Shown here in pieces: positions 14,001 to 27,500 of a DNA stretch of 64,000 nucleotides (position 1 is the stretch's first letter; each line of letters starts with the position of its first letter). The notes under the pieces are model-generated. The model was given only the letters and a program-made list of their open reading frames with translations. It ran no database searches and was not told the origin of the DNA. This DNA comes from Xylocopa sonorina. Lineage: Eukaryota > Arthropoda > Insecta > Hymenoptera > Apidae. Position numbers and translations under genes: made by a program. The stretch covers positions 1 through 64,000 of the forward strand of contig NW_027490529.1 of the NCBI RefSeq assembly GCF_050948175.1, in the 5' to 3' direction.

Positions 14001-15790
14001 GATATCGCGTCTTAATAAGCATTTGAACTCTATTGCTTCGATACGTAGACATCTGCAAACCCTATTTCCTTGCAAGGAAGTGTCGCATTTACATTCATTT
14101 GAAGTGTAGAAGAGGAATACATAACACTTCGCAAATCATATTATATCTTACCATGAAACATAGAAATGAGATGCGATATCGCGTTTTAAGAAGCATTAGA
14201 ACCCTATTGCTACGATAGGTAGACATCTGCAAACGCTATTTCCTAGCAAGGAAGTGTCGCATTTACATTCATTTGAAGTGTAGACGAGGAATACATAACA
14301 CTTCGCAAATCATATTATATCTTACCATGAAACACAGAAATGAGATTTGATGTCGCGTTTTAAGAATCATAAGAACTCTATTGCTACGATATGTAGACAT
14401 CTCCAAACGCTATTTCCTTGCAAGGAAGTGTCGCATTTACCTTCATTTGAAGTGTAGACAAGGAATACATAACACTTCGCAAATCATATTATACCTTAGC
14501 ATGAAACATAGAAATGAGATGCGATATCGCGTTTTAAGAATCATAAGAACTCTATTGCCACGATACGTAGACATCTGCAAACGCTATTTCCTTGCAAGGA
14601 AGTGTCGCATTTACATTCATTTGAAGTGTAGAAGAGGAATACGTAACACTTCGCAAATCATATTATACCTTACCATGAAACATAGAAATGAGATGCGATA
14701 TCGCGTTTTAAGAATCATTAGAACACTATTGCTACGATAGGTAGACATTTGCAAACGCTATTTCCTTGCAAGGAAGTGCCGCATTTACATTCATTTGAAT
14801 CGTAGACGAGGAATGCATAACACTTCGCAATGAATATTATATCTTACCATGAAACATAGAAATCAGATGCGATATCGCGTTTTAAGAAGCATTAGAGCTC
14901 TATCCCTACGATACGTAGACATCTGCAAACGCTATTTCCTTGCAAGGAAGTGTCGCATTTACATACATTTGAAGTGTAGACGAGGAACAGATGACACTTC
15001 GCAAATCATATTATATCTTACCATGAAACATAGAAATGAGATGCGATATCGCGTTTTAAGAAGCATCAGAAATCCATTGCTACGATACGTAGACATCTGC
15101 AAACGCTATTTCCTTGCAAGGAAATGTCGCATTCACATTCATTTGAAGTGTAGACGAGGAATACATGACACTTCGCAAATCATATTATATCTTACCATGA
15201 AACATAGAAATGAGATGCAATATCGCGATCTAAGAATCATAGGAACTCTATTGCTACGACACGTAGACATCTGCAAACGCTATTTCCTTGCAAGGAAGTG
15301 TCGTATTTACATTCAATTGAATCGTAGACGAGGAATGCATAACACTTCGCAATGAATATTATATCTTATCATGAAACATAGATATGAGATGCTACACCGC
15401 GTTTTAAGAAGCATTAGAACTCTTGCAACGATAGGTAGACATCTGCAAACACTATTTCCTTACATGGAAGTGTCGCATTTACATTAATTTGAAGTGTAGA
15501 CGAGGAATACATAACACTTCCCCAATCATATTATATCTTACCATGAAACATAGAAATGAGATGCGATATCGCGTTTTAAGAAGCATTAGAACTCTATTGC
15601 TACGATACCTAGACATCTGCAGACGCTACTTCCAAGCGAGGAAGAGTCGCATTCACATTCATTTGAAGTGTAGACGAGGGATACATAACACTTCGCAAAT
15701 CATATTATATCTTACCATGAAACATGGAAATGAGATGCGATATCGCTTTTCAAGAAGCATTAGAACACTATTGCTACGATAGGTAGACAT

Positions 15791-17962
15791 TTGGAAACGC
15801 TATTTCCTTGCAAGAAGTGTCGCATTTACATTCATTTGAAGTGTAGACGAGGAATACATGACACTTCGCAAATCATATTATATCTTACCATGAAACATAG
15901 AAATGAGATGCGATATCGCGTTTTAAGAAGCATTAGAACTCTATTGCTACGAAACCTAGACATCTGCAGACGCTATTTCCTAGCAAGGAAGAGTCGCATT
16001 TACATTCATTTGAAGTGTAGACGAGGAATACATGACATTTCGCAAATCATATTGTATCTTACCGTGAAACACAGAGAAATGAGATGCGATATCGCGTTTT
16101 AAGAATCATAAGAACTCTATTGCTACGATACGTAGACATCTGTAAACGCTATTTCCTTGCAGGGAAGTGTCGCATTTACTTTGATTTGAATCGTAGGCGA
16201 GGAATGCATAACACTTCGCAATGTATATTACATGTTACCATGAAACATAGAAATGAGATGCGATATCGCGCTTTAAGAAGCATTAGAAATCTATTGCTAC
16301 GATACCTAGACATCTGCAGACGCTATTTCCAAGCGAGGAAGAGTCGCATTCACATTCATTTGAAGTGTAGACGAGGAATACATAACACTTCGCAAATCAT
16401 ATTATATCTTACCATGAAACATAGAAATGAGATGCGATATCGCTTTTTAAGAAGCATTAGAACACTATTGCTACGATAGGTAGACATTTGGAAACGCTAT
16501 TTCCTTGCAAGAAGTGTCGCATTTACATTCATTTGAAGTGTAGACGAGGAATACATGACACTTCGCAAATCATATTATATCTTACCATGAAACATAGAAA
16601 TGAGATGCGATATCGCGTTTTAAGAAGCATTAGAACTCTATTGCTACGATACCTAGACATCTGCAGACGCTATTTCCTAGCAAGGAAGAGTCGCATTTAC
16701 ATTCATTTGAAGTGTAGACGAGGAATACATGACACTTCGCAAATCATATTATATCTTACCATGAAACATAGAAATGAGATGCGATATCGCGTTTTAAGAA
16801 GCATTAGAACTCTATTGCTACGATAGGTAGACATCTGCAGACGCTATATCCTAGCAAGGAAGTGTCGCATTTACATTCATTTGAGGTGTAGACGAGGAAT
16901 ACATAACACTTCGCAAATCATATTACACCTTAACATGAAACATAGAAATGAGATGCGATTTCGCGTTTTAAGAATCATAAGAACTCTATTGCTACGATAC
17001 GTAGACATCTGCAAACGCTATTTCCTTGCAGGGAAGTGTCGCATTTACTTTGATTTGAATCGTAGGCGAGGAATGCATAACACTTCGCAATGTATATTAC
17101 ATGTTACCATGAAACATAGAAATGAGATGCGATATCGCGCTTTAAGAAGCATTAGAAATCTATTGCTACGATACGTAGACATCTGCAAACGCTATTTCCT
17201 AGCGAGGAAGTGTCGCATTCACATTCATTTGAAGTGTAGACGAGGAATACATAACACTTCGCAAATCATATTATATCTTACCATGAAACATAGAAATGAG
17301 ATGCAATATCGCGTTTTAAGAATCATAAGAACTCTATTGTTACGATACCTAGACATCTGCAGGCGCTATTTCCTAGCAACGAAGTGTCGCATTTACATTC
17401 ATTTGAAGTGTAGACGAGGAATACATAACACTTCGCAAATCATATTATATCTTACCATGAAACATAGAAATGAGATGCGATATCGCGTTTTAAGAAGCAT
17501 TAAAACTCTATTGCTACGATACCTAGACATCTGCAGACGCTATTTCCAAGCGAGGAAGAGTCGCATTCACATTCATTTGAAGTGTAGACGAGGAATACAT
17601 AACACTTCGCAAATCATATTATATCTTACCATGAAACATAGAAATGAGATGCGATATCGCTTTTTAAGAAGCATTAGAACACTATTGCTACGATAGGTAG
17701 ACATTTGGAAACGCTATTTCCTTGCAAGAAGTGTCGCATTTACATTCATTTGAAGTGTAGACGAGGAATACATGACACTTCGCAAATCATATTATATCTT
17801 ACCATGAAACATAGAAATGAGATGCGATATCGCGTTTTAAGAAGCATTAGAACTCTATTGCTACGATACGTAGACATCTGCAAACGCTATTTCTTTGCAA
17901 GGAAGTGTCGCATTTACATTCATTTGAATCGTAGACGAGGAATGCATAACACTTCGCAATGA
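15791..17962 (+). repeat. Satellite stretch with repeated 173-bp marker monomers
   Basis: Monomers with the variant TTTGGAAACGC and a one-base-short TTGCAAGAAGTG start near 15791, 16488 and 17705, that is, four and then seven monomers apart. This marks local unequal exchange. Confidence 0.65.
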
Positions 17963-19675
17963 ATATTATATCTTATCATGAAACATAGATATGAGATGCA
18001 ATATCTCGTTTTAAGAAGCATTAGAAATCTACTGCTACGATACCTAGACATCTGCAGACGCTACTTCCTAGCAAGGAAGTGTCGCATTTACATTCATTTG
18101 AAGTGTAGACGAGGAATACATGATACTTCGCAAATCATATTATATCTTACCATGAAACATAGAAATGAGATGCGATATCGCGTTCTAAGAAGCATCAGAA
18201 ATCCATTGCTACGATACGTAGACATCTGCAAACGCTATTTCCTTGCAAGGAAGTGTCGCATTTACATTCAATTGATGTGTGGACGAGGAATGCATAACAC
18301 TTCGCAATGAATATTACATCTTATCATGAAACATAGATATGAGATGCAATAACTCGCTTTAAGAAGCATTTGAACTCTATTGCTTCGATACGTAGGCATC
18401 TGCAAACGCTATTTCCTTGCAAGGAAGTGTCGCATTTACATTCATTTGAAGTGTAGACGAGGAATACATAACACTTCGCAAATCATATTATATCTTACCA
18501 TGAAACATAGAAATGAGATGCGATATCACGTTTTAAGAAGCATTAGAACACTATTGCTACGATACGTAGACATCTGCAAACTATATTTCCTTGCAAGGAA
18601 GTGTCGCATTTACATTCATTTGAATCGTAGACGAGGAATGCATAACACTTCGCAATGTATATTATATCTTATCATGAAACATAGATATGAGATGCAATAT
18701 CTCGTTTTAAGAAGCATTTGAACTCTATTGCTTCGATACGTAGGCATCTGCAAACGCTATTTCCTTGCAAGGAAGTGTCGCATTTACATTCATTTGAAGT
18801 GTAGACGAGGAATACATGACACTTCGCAAATCATATTATATCTTACCATGAAACATGGAAATGAGATGCGATATCGCGTTCTAAGAAGCATCAGAAATCC
18901 ATTGCTACGATACGTAGACATCTGCAAACGCTATTTCCTTGCAAGGAAGTGTCGCATTTACATTCATTTGAAGTGTAGACGAGGAATACATGACACTTCG
19001 CAAATCATATTATATCTTACCATGAAACATAGAAATGAGATGCGATATCGCGTTTTAAGAAGCATTTGAACTCTATTGCTACGATACCTAGACATCTGCA
19101 GACGCTATTTCCTAGCAAGGAAGTGTCGCATTTACATTCATTTGAAGTGTAGACGAGGAATACATGATACTTCGCAAATCATATTATATCTTACCATGAA
19201 ACATAGAAATGAGATGCGATATCGCGTTCTAAGAAGCATCAGAAATCCATTGCTACGATACGTAGACATCTGCAAACGCTATTTCCTTGCAAGGAAGTGT
19301 CGCATTTACATTCATTTGATGTGTGGACAAGGAATGCATAACACTTCGCAATGAATATTACATCTTATCATGAAACATAGATATGAGATGCAATATCTCG
19401 CTTTAAGAAGCATTTGAACTCTATTGCTTCGATACGTAGGCATCTGCAAACGCTATTTCCTTGGAAGGAAGTGTCGCATTTACGTTCATTTGAATCGTAG
19501 ACGAGGAATGCATAACACTTCGCAAATCATATTATAGCTTACCATGAAACATAGAAATGAGATGCGATATCGCGTTTTAAGAAGCATTAGAACTCTATTG
19601 CTACGATACGTAGACATCTGCAAACGCTATTTCCTTGCAAGGAAGTGTCGCATTTACATTCATTTGAATCGTGGA

Positions 19676-22600
19676 CGAGGAATGCATAACACTTCGCAAA
19701 TCATATTATATCTTACCATGAAACATAGAAATGAGATGCGATATCGCGTTTTAAGAAGCATTTGAACGCTATTGCTTCGATACGTAGACATCTGCAAACG
19801 CTATTTCCTTGCAAGGAAGTGTCGCATTTACATTCATTTGAAGTGTAGACGAGGAATACATAACACTTCGCAAATCATATTATATCTTACCATGAAACAT
19901 AGAAATGAGATGCGATATCGCGTTTTAAGAAGCATTAGAACTCTATTGCTTCGATACGTAGACATCTGCAAACGCTATTTCCTTTGAAGGAAGTGTCGCC
20001 TTTACATTCTTTTGAAGTGTAGACGAGAATACATGACAATCCGCAATGAATATTATATCTTATCATGAGACATAAAAAGGAGATGCGATATCGCGTTTTA
20101 AGAAGCATTAGAACTCTATTGCTACGATAGGTAGACATCTGCAAACGCTATTTCCTTGCAAGGAAGTGTCGTATTTACATTGATTTGAAGTCTAGACGAG
20201 GAATACATAACACTTCACAAATCATATTATATCTTACCATGAAACATAGAAATGAGATGCGATATCGCGTTTTAAGAAGCATTTGAACTCTATTGCTTCG
20301 ATACGTAGACATCTGCAAACGCTATTTCCTTGCAAGGAAGTGTCGCATTTACATTCATTTGAGGTGTAGACGAGGAATACATAACACTTCGCAAATCATA
20401 TTATATCTTACCATGAAACATAGAAAGGAGATGCGATATCGCGTTTTAAGAAGCATTAGAACTCTATTGCTACGATACGTAGACATCTGCAAACGCTATT
20501 TCCTAGCGATCGAGTGTCGCATCTACATTCATTTGAATCGTAGACGAGGAATGCATAACACTTCGCAATGAATATTATATCTTACCATGATACATAGAAA
20601 TGAGATGCGATATCGCGTTTTAAGAAGCATTAGAACACTATTGCTACGATAGGTAGACATCTGCAAATGCTATTTCCTTGCAAGGAAGTATCGCACTTAC
20701 TTTCGTTTGAATCGTAGACGAGGAATGCATAACACTTCGCAATGAATATTATATCTTACCATGAAACATAGAAATGAGATACGATATCGCGTTTTAAGAA
20801 GCATTAGAACTCTGTTGCTACGACACGTAGACACCTGCAAACGCTATTTCCTTGCAAGGAAGTGTCGCATTTACATTCATTTGAAGTGTAGACGAGGAAT
20901 ACATAACACTTCGCAAATCATATTATAACTTACCATGAAACATAGAAAGGAGATGCGATATCGCGTTTTAAGAAGCATTGGAACTCTAATGCTACGATAC
21001 GTAGACATCTGCAAACGCTATTTCCTTGCAAGGAAGTGTCGCATTTACATACCTTTGAAGTTGAGCCCAACGAATACATAACACTTCGCAAATCATATTA
21101 TATCTTACCATGAAACATAGAAATGAGATGCGATATCGCCGTTTTAAGAAGCATTTCAACTCTATTGCTACGATACGTAGACATCTGCAATCGCTGTTTC
21201 CTTGCAAGGAAGTGTCGCATTTACTTTCATTTGAGTCGTAGACCAGGAATGCATAACACTTCGCAATGAATATTATATCTTATCATGAAACATAGATATG
21301 AGATGCGATATCGCGTTTTAAGAAGCATTAGAACTCTATTGCTACGATAGGTAGACATCTGCAAACGCTATTTCCTTGCAAGGAAGTGTCGTATTTACAT
21401 TGATTTGAAGTGTAGACGAGGAATACATAACACTTCGCAAATCATATTATATCTTACCATGAAACATAGAAATGAGATGCGATATCGCCGTTTTAAGAAG
21501 CATTAGAAATCTATTGCTACGATACGTAGACATCTGCAAACGCTATTTCCTTGCAAGGATGTGTCGCATTTACATTCATTTGAAGTGTAGACGAGGAATA
21601 CATAACACTTCGCAAATCATATTATAACTTACCATGAAACATAGAAGTGAGATGCGATATCGCGTTTTAAGAAGCATTAGAATACTATTGCTACGATAGG
21701 CAGATATTTGCAAACGCTATTTCCTTGCAAGGAAGTGTCGTATTTACATTCATTTGAAGTGTAGACGAGGAATACATGACACTTCGCAAATCATATTATA
21801 TCTTACCATGAAACATAGAAATGAGATGCGATATCGCGTTCTAAGAGGCATTAGAAATCCATTGCTACGATACGTAGACATCTGCAAACGCTATTTCCTT
21901 GCAAGGAAGTGTCGCATTTACTTTCATTTGAATCGTAGACGAGGAATGCATAACACTTCGCAATGTATATTATGTCTTATCATGAAACATAGATATGAGA
22001 TGCAATATCTCGTTTTAAGAAGCATTTGAACTCTATTGCTTCGATACGTAGACATCTGCAAACGCTATTTCCCTGCAAGGAAGTGTCGCATTTACATTCA
22101 TTTGTGGTGTAAACGAGGAATACATAACACTTCGCAAATCATATTATATCTTACCATGAAACATAGAAATGAGATGCGATATCGCGTTTTAAGAATCATT
22201 AGAACTCTATTGCTTCGATACGTAGACATCTGCAAACGCGATTTCCTTGCAAGGAAGTGTCGCATTTACATTCATTTGAAGTGTAGACGAGGAATACATG
22301 ATACTTCGCAAATCATATTATATCTTACCATGAAACATAGAAATGGGATGCGATATCGCGTTTTAAGAAGCATTAGAAAACTATTGCTACGATAGGTAGA
22401 CATTTGCAAACGCTATTTCCTTGCAACGAAGTGTCGCATTTACATTCATTTGAAGTGTAGACGAGGAATACATGATACTTCGCAAATCATATTATATCTT
22501 ACCATGAAACATAGAAATGGGATGCGATATCGCGTTTTAAGAAGCATTAGAAAACTATTGCTACGATAGGTAGACATTTGCAAACGCTATTTCCTTGCAA

Positions 22601-25261
22601 CGAAGTGTCGCATTTACATTCATTTGAAGTGTAGACGAGGAATACATGATACTTCGCAAATCATATTATATCTCACCATGAAACATAGAAATGAGATGCG
22701 ATATCGCGTTTTAAGAAGCATTAGAACACTATTGCTACGATAGGTAGACATTTGCAAACGCTATTTCCTTGCAAGGAAGTGTCGCATTTACATTCATTTG
22801 AAGTGTAGACGAGGAATACATGATACTTCGCAAATCATATTATATCTTACCATGAAACATAGAAATGAGATGCGATATCGCGTTTTAAGAAGCATAAGAA
22901 CTCTATTGCTACGATAGGTAGACATCTGCAAACGCTATTTCCTTGCAAGGAAGTGTCGTATTTACATCGATTTGAAGTGTAGACGAGGAATACATAACAC
23001 TTCGCGAATCATATTATATCTTACCATGAATCATAGAAATGAGATGCGATATCGCGTTTTAAGTATCATAAGAACTCTATTGTTACGATACGTAGACATC
23101 TGCAAACGCTACTTCCTTGGAAGGGAGTGTCGCATTTACGTTCATTTGAATCGTAGACGAGGAATGCATAACACTTCGCAAATCATATTATATCTTACCA
23201 TGAAACATAGAAATGTGATGCGATATCGCGTTTTAAGAAGCATTTGAACTCTATTGCTTCGATACGTAGACATCTGCAAACGCTATTTCCTTGCAAGGAA
23301 GTGTCGCATTTACATTCATTTGAATCGTAGACGAGGAATGCATAACACTTCGCAATGAATACTATATCTTATCATGAAACATAGATATGAGATGCAATAT
23401 CCCGTTTTAAGAAGCATTTGAACTCTGTTGCTTCGATACGTAGACATCTGCAAACGCCATTTCCTTGCAAGGAAGTGTCGTATTTACATTCATTTGAAGT
23501 GTAGACGAGGAATACATGATACTTCGCAAATCATATTATATCTTACCATGAAACATAGAAATGGGATGCGATATCGCGTTTTAAGAAGCATTAGAAAACT
23601 ATTGCTACGATACGTAGACATCTGCAAACGCTATTTCCTAGCGATCGAGTGTCGCATCTACATTCATTTGAATCGTAGACGAGGAATGCATAGCACTTCG
23701 CAATGAATATTATATCTTACCATGATACATAGAAATGAGATGCGATATCGCGTTTTAAGAAGCATTAGAACACTATTGCTACGATAGGTAGACATCTGCA
23801 AATGCTATTTCCTTGCAAGGAAGTATCGCACTTACTTTCGTTTGAATCGTAGACGAGGAATGCATAACACTTCGCAATGAATATTATATCTTACCATGAA
23901 ACATAGAAATGAGATACGATATCGCGTTTTAAGAAGCATTAGAACTCTGTTGCTACGACACGTAGACACCTGCAAACGCTATTTCCTTGCAAGGAAGTGT
24001 CGCATTTACATTCATTTGAAGTGTAGACGAGGAATACATAACACTTCGCAAATCATATTATAACTTACCATGAAACATAGAAAGGAGATGCGATATCGCG
24101 TTTTAAGAAGCATTAGAACTCTATTGCTACGATACGTAGACATCTGCAAACGCTATTTCCTAGCGAGCGAGTGTCGCATTTACATTCACTTGAAGTGTAG
24201 ACGAAGAATACATAACACTTCGCAAATCATATTATATCTTACCATGAAACATAGAAATGAGATGCGATATCGCGTTTTAAAAAGCATTAGAACTCTATTG
24301 CTACGATACGGTAGACATCTGCAAACGCTATTTCCTTGCAAGGAAGTGTCGCATTTACATTCATTTGAAGTGTAGACGGGGAATACGTGATACTTCGCAA
24401 ATCATATTATATCTTACCATGAAACATAGAAATGAGATGCGATATCGCCGTTTTAAGAAGCAATAGAAATCTATTGCTACGATACGTAGACATCTGCAGA
24501 CGCTATTTCCTAGCAAGGAAGTGTCGCATTTACATTCATTTGAAGTGTAGACGAGGAATACATAACACTTCGCAAATCATATTACATCTTACCATGAAAC
24601 ATAGAAATGAGATGCGATATCGCGTTTTAAGAAGCATTGGAACTCTAATGCTACGATAGGTAGACATCTGCAGTTGCTATTTCCTTGCAAGGAAGTGTCG
24701 CATTTACATTCATTTGAAGTGTAGACGAGGAATACATAACACTTCGCAAATCATATTATATCTTACCATGATACATAGAAATGAGATGCGATATCGCGTT
24801 TTAAGAAGCATTTCAACTCTATTGCTACGATACGTAGACATCTGCAATCGCTGTTTCCTTGCAAGGAAGTGTCGCATTTACTTTCATTTGAAGTGTAGAC
24901 GAGGAATACATAACACTTCGCAAATCATATTATATCTTACCATAAAACATAGAAATGAGATGCGATATCGCGTTTTAAGAAGCATCAGAAATCCATTGCT
25001 TCGATACGTAGACATCTGCAAACGCTATTTCCTTGCAAGGAAGTGTCGCATTTACATACCTTTGAAGTTGAGACAACGAATACATAACACTTCGCAAATC
25101 ATATTATATCTTACCATGAAACATAGAAATGAGATGCGATATCGCCGTTTTAAGAAGCATTTCAACTCTATTGCTACGATACGTAGACATCTGCAATCGC
25201 TGTTTCCTTGCAAGGAAGTGTCGCATTTACTTTCATTTGAGTCGTAGACCAGGAATGCATA
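19676..25261 (+). repeat. Large duplicated satellite block D4, copy 1
   Basis: This block aligns with about 33083-39015 in monomer order and private variants, such as TTCCTTTGAAGGAAGTGTCGCC near 19978 and TAGCGATCGAG near 20505. The offset is 13407 bp at first and 13754 bp after about 22.2 kb, because the other copy carries two extra monomers. It preserves the uninterrupted version of the site where the transposon sits in copy 2 (GCATA followed by ACACTTCG at 25257-25269). Confidence 0.85.
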
Positions 25262-26689
25262 ACACTTCGCAATGAATATTATATCTTATCATGAAACATA
25301 GATATGAGATGCGATATCGCGTTTTAAGAAGCATTAGAACTCTATTGCTACGATAGGTAGACATCTGCAAACGCTATTTCCTTGCAAGGAAGTGTCGTAT
25401 TTACATTGATTTGAAGTGTAGACGAGGAATACATAACACTTCGCAAATCATATTATATCTTACCATGAAACATAGAAATGACATGCGATATCGCCGTTTT
25501 AAGAAGCATTAGAAATCTATTGCTACGATACGTAGACATCTGCAAACGCTATTTCCTTGCAAGGATGTGTCGCATTTACATTCATTTGAAGTGTAGACGA
25601 GGAATACATAACACTTCGCAAATCATATTATAACTTACCATGAAACATAGAAGTGAGATGCGATATCGCGTTTTAAGAAGCATTAGAATACTATTGCTAC
25701 GATAGGCAGATATTTGCAAACGCTATTTCCTTGCAAGGAAGTGTCGTATTTACATTCATTTGAAGTGTAGACGAGGAATACATAACACTTCGCAAATCAT
25801 ATTATATCTTACCATAAAACATAGAAATGAGATGCGATATCGCGTTTTAAGAAGCATCAGAAATCCATTGCTTCGATACGTAGACATCTGCAAACGCTAT
25901 TTCCATGCAAGGAAGTGTCGCATTTACATTCCTTTGAAGTTGAGACAAGGAATACATAACACTTCGCAAATCATATTATATCTTACCATGAAACATAGAA
26001 ATGAGATGCGATATCGCGTTTTAAGAAGCATTAGAACACTATTGCTTCGATACGTAGACATCTGCAAACGCTATTTCCTTGCAAGGATGTGTCGCATTTA
26101 CATTCATTTGAAGTGTAGACGAGGAATACATGACACTTCGCAAATCATATTATATCTTACCATGAAACATAGAAATGAGATGCGATATCGCGTTCTAAGA
26201 GGCATTAGAAATCCATTGCTACGATACGTAGACATCTGCAAACGCTATTTCCTTGCAAGGAAGTGTCGCATTTACTTTCATTTGAATCGTAGACGAGGAA
26301 TGCGTAACACTTCGCAATGTATATTATATCTTATCATGAAACATAGATATGAGATGCAATATCTCGTTTTAAGAAGCATTTGAACTCTATTGCTTCGATA
26401 CGTAGACATCTGCAAACGCTATTTCCCTGCAAGGAAGTGTCGCATTTACATTCATTTGTGGTGTAAACGAGGAATACATAACACTTCGCAAATCATATTA
26501 TATCTTACCATGAAACATAGAAATGAGATGCGATATCGCGTTTTAAGAAGCATTTCAACTCTATTGCTACGATACGTAGACATCTGCAATCGCTGTTTCC
26601 TTGCAAGGAAGTGTCGCAGTTACTTTCATTTGAAGTGTAGACGAGGAATACATAGCACTTCGCAAATCATATTATATCTTACCATAAAA

Positions 26690-27500
26690 CATAGAAATGA
26701 GATGCGATATCGCGTTTTAAGGAGCATCAGAAATCCATTGCTTCGATACGTAGACATCTGCAAACGCTATTTCCTTGCAAGGAAGTGTCGCATTTACATT
26801 CCTTTGAAGTTGAGACAAGGAATACATAACACTTCGCAAATCATATTATATCTTACCATGAAACATAGAAATGAAATGCGATATCGCGTTTTAAGAAGCA
26901 TCAGAACTCTATTGCTACGATACCTAGACATCTGCAGACGCTATTTCCTAGCAAGGAAGTGTCGCATTTACATTCATTTGAAGTGTAGACGAGGAATACA
27001 TAACACTTCGCAAATCATATTACATCTTACCATGAAACATAGAAATGAGATGCGAAATCGCGTTTTAAGAAGCATTGGAACTCTAATGCTACGATAGGTA
27101 GACATCTGCAATTGCTATTTCCTTGCAAGGAAGTGTCGCATTTACATTCATTTGAAGTGTAGACGAGGAATACATAACACTTCGTAAATCATATTATATC
27201 TTACCATGAAACATAGAAATGAGATGCGATATCGCCGTTTTAAGAAGCATTAGAAATCTATTGCTACGATACGTAGACATCTGCAAACGCTATTTCCTAG
27301 CGAGGAAGTATCGCATTCACATTCATTTGAAGTGTAGACGATGTATACATAACACTTCGCAAATCATATTATATCTTACCATGATACATAGAAATGAGAT
27401 GCGATATCGCGTTTTAAGTATCATAAGAACTCTATTGTTACGATACGTAGACATCTGCAAACGCTACTTCCTTGGAAGGAAGTGTCGCATTTAAGTTCAT
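26690..27500 (+). repeat. Duplicated satellite block D5, copy 1
   Basis: Shares private variants with 32086-33070, for example CCTTTGAAGTTGAGACAAGG, TCTAATGCTACGATAGG and CGATGTATACATAAC. The offset is 5396 bp, rising to 5570 bp because the second copy has one more monomer. Confidence 0.7.

Larger units (their letters stand above)
1..14740 (+). repeat. Satellite domain 1 (subfamily composition)
   Basis: Monomers here often carry variants that I do not see further right: a segment reading CTAGTCATCTGCAGACG followed by an AGCAGGGAAGTGTGGC motif (near 1690, 2740, 4300, 5690, 8830 and 13190), and a CCCTACGATAC variant. The classic type-B monomer, GAATCGTAGACGAGGAATGC followed by CAATGA, is absent until about 14.8 kb. 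The boundary is approximate. Confidence 0.65.
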
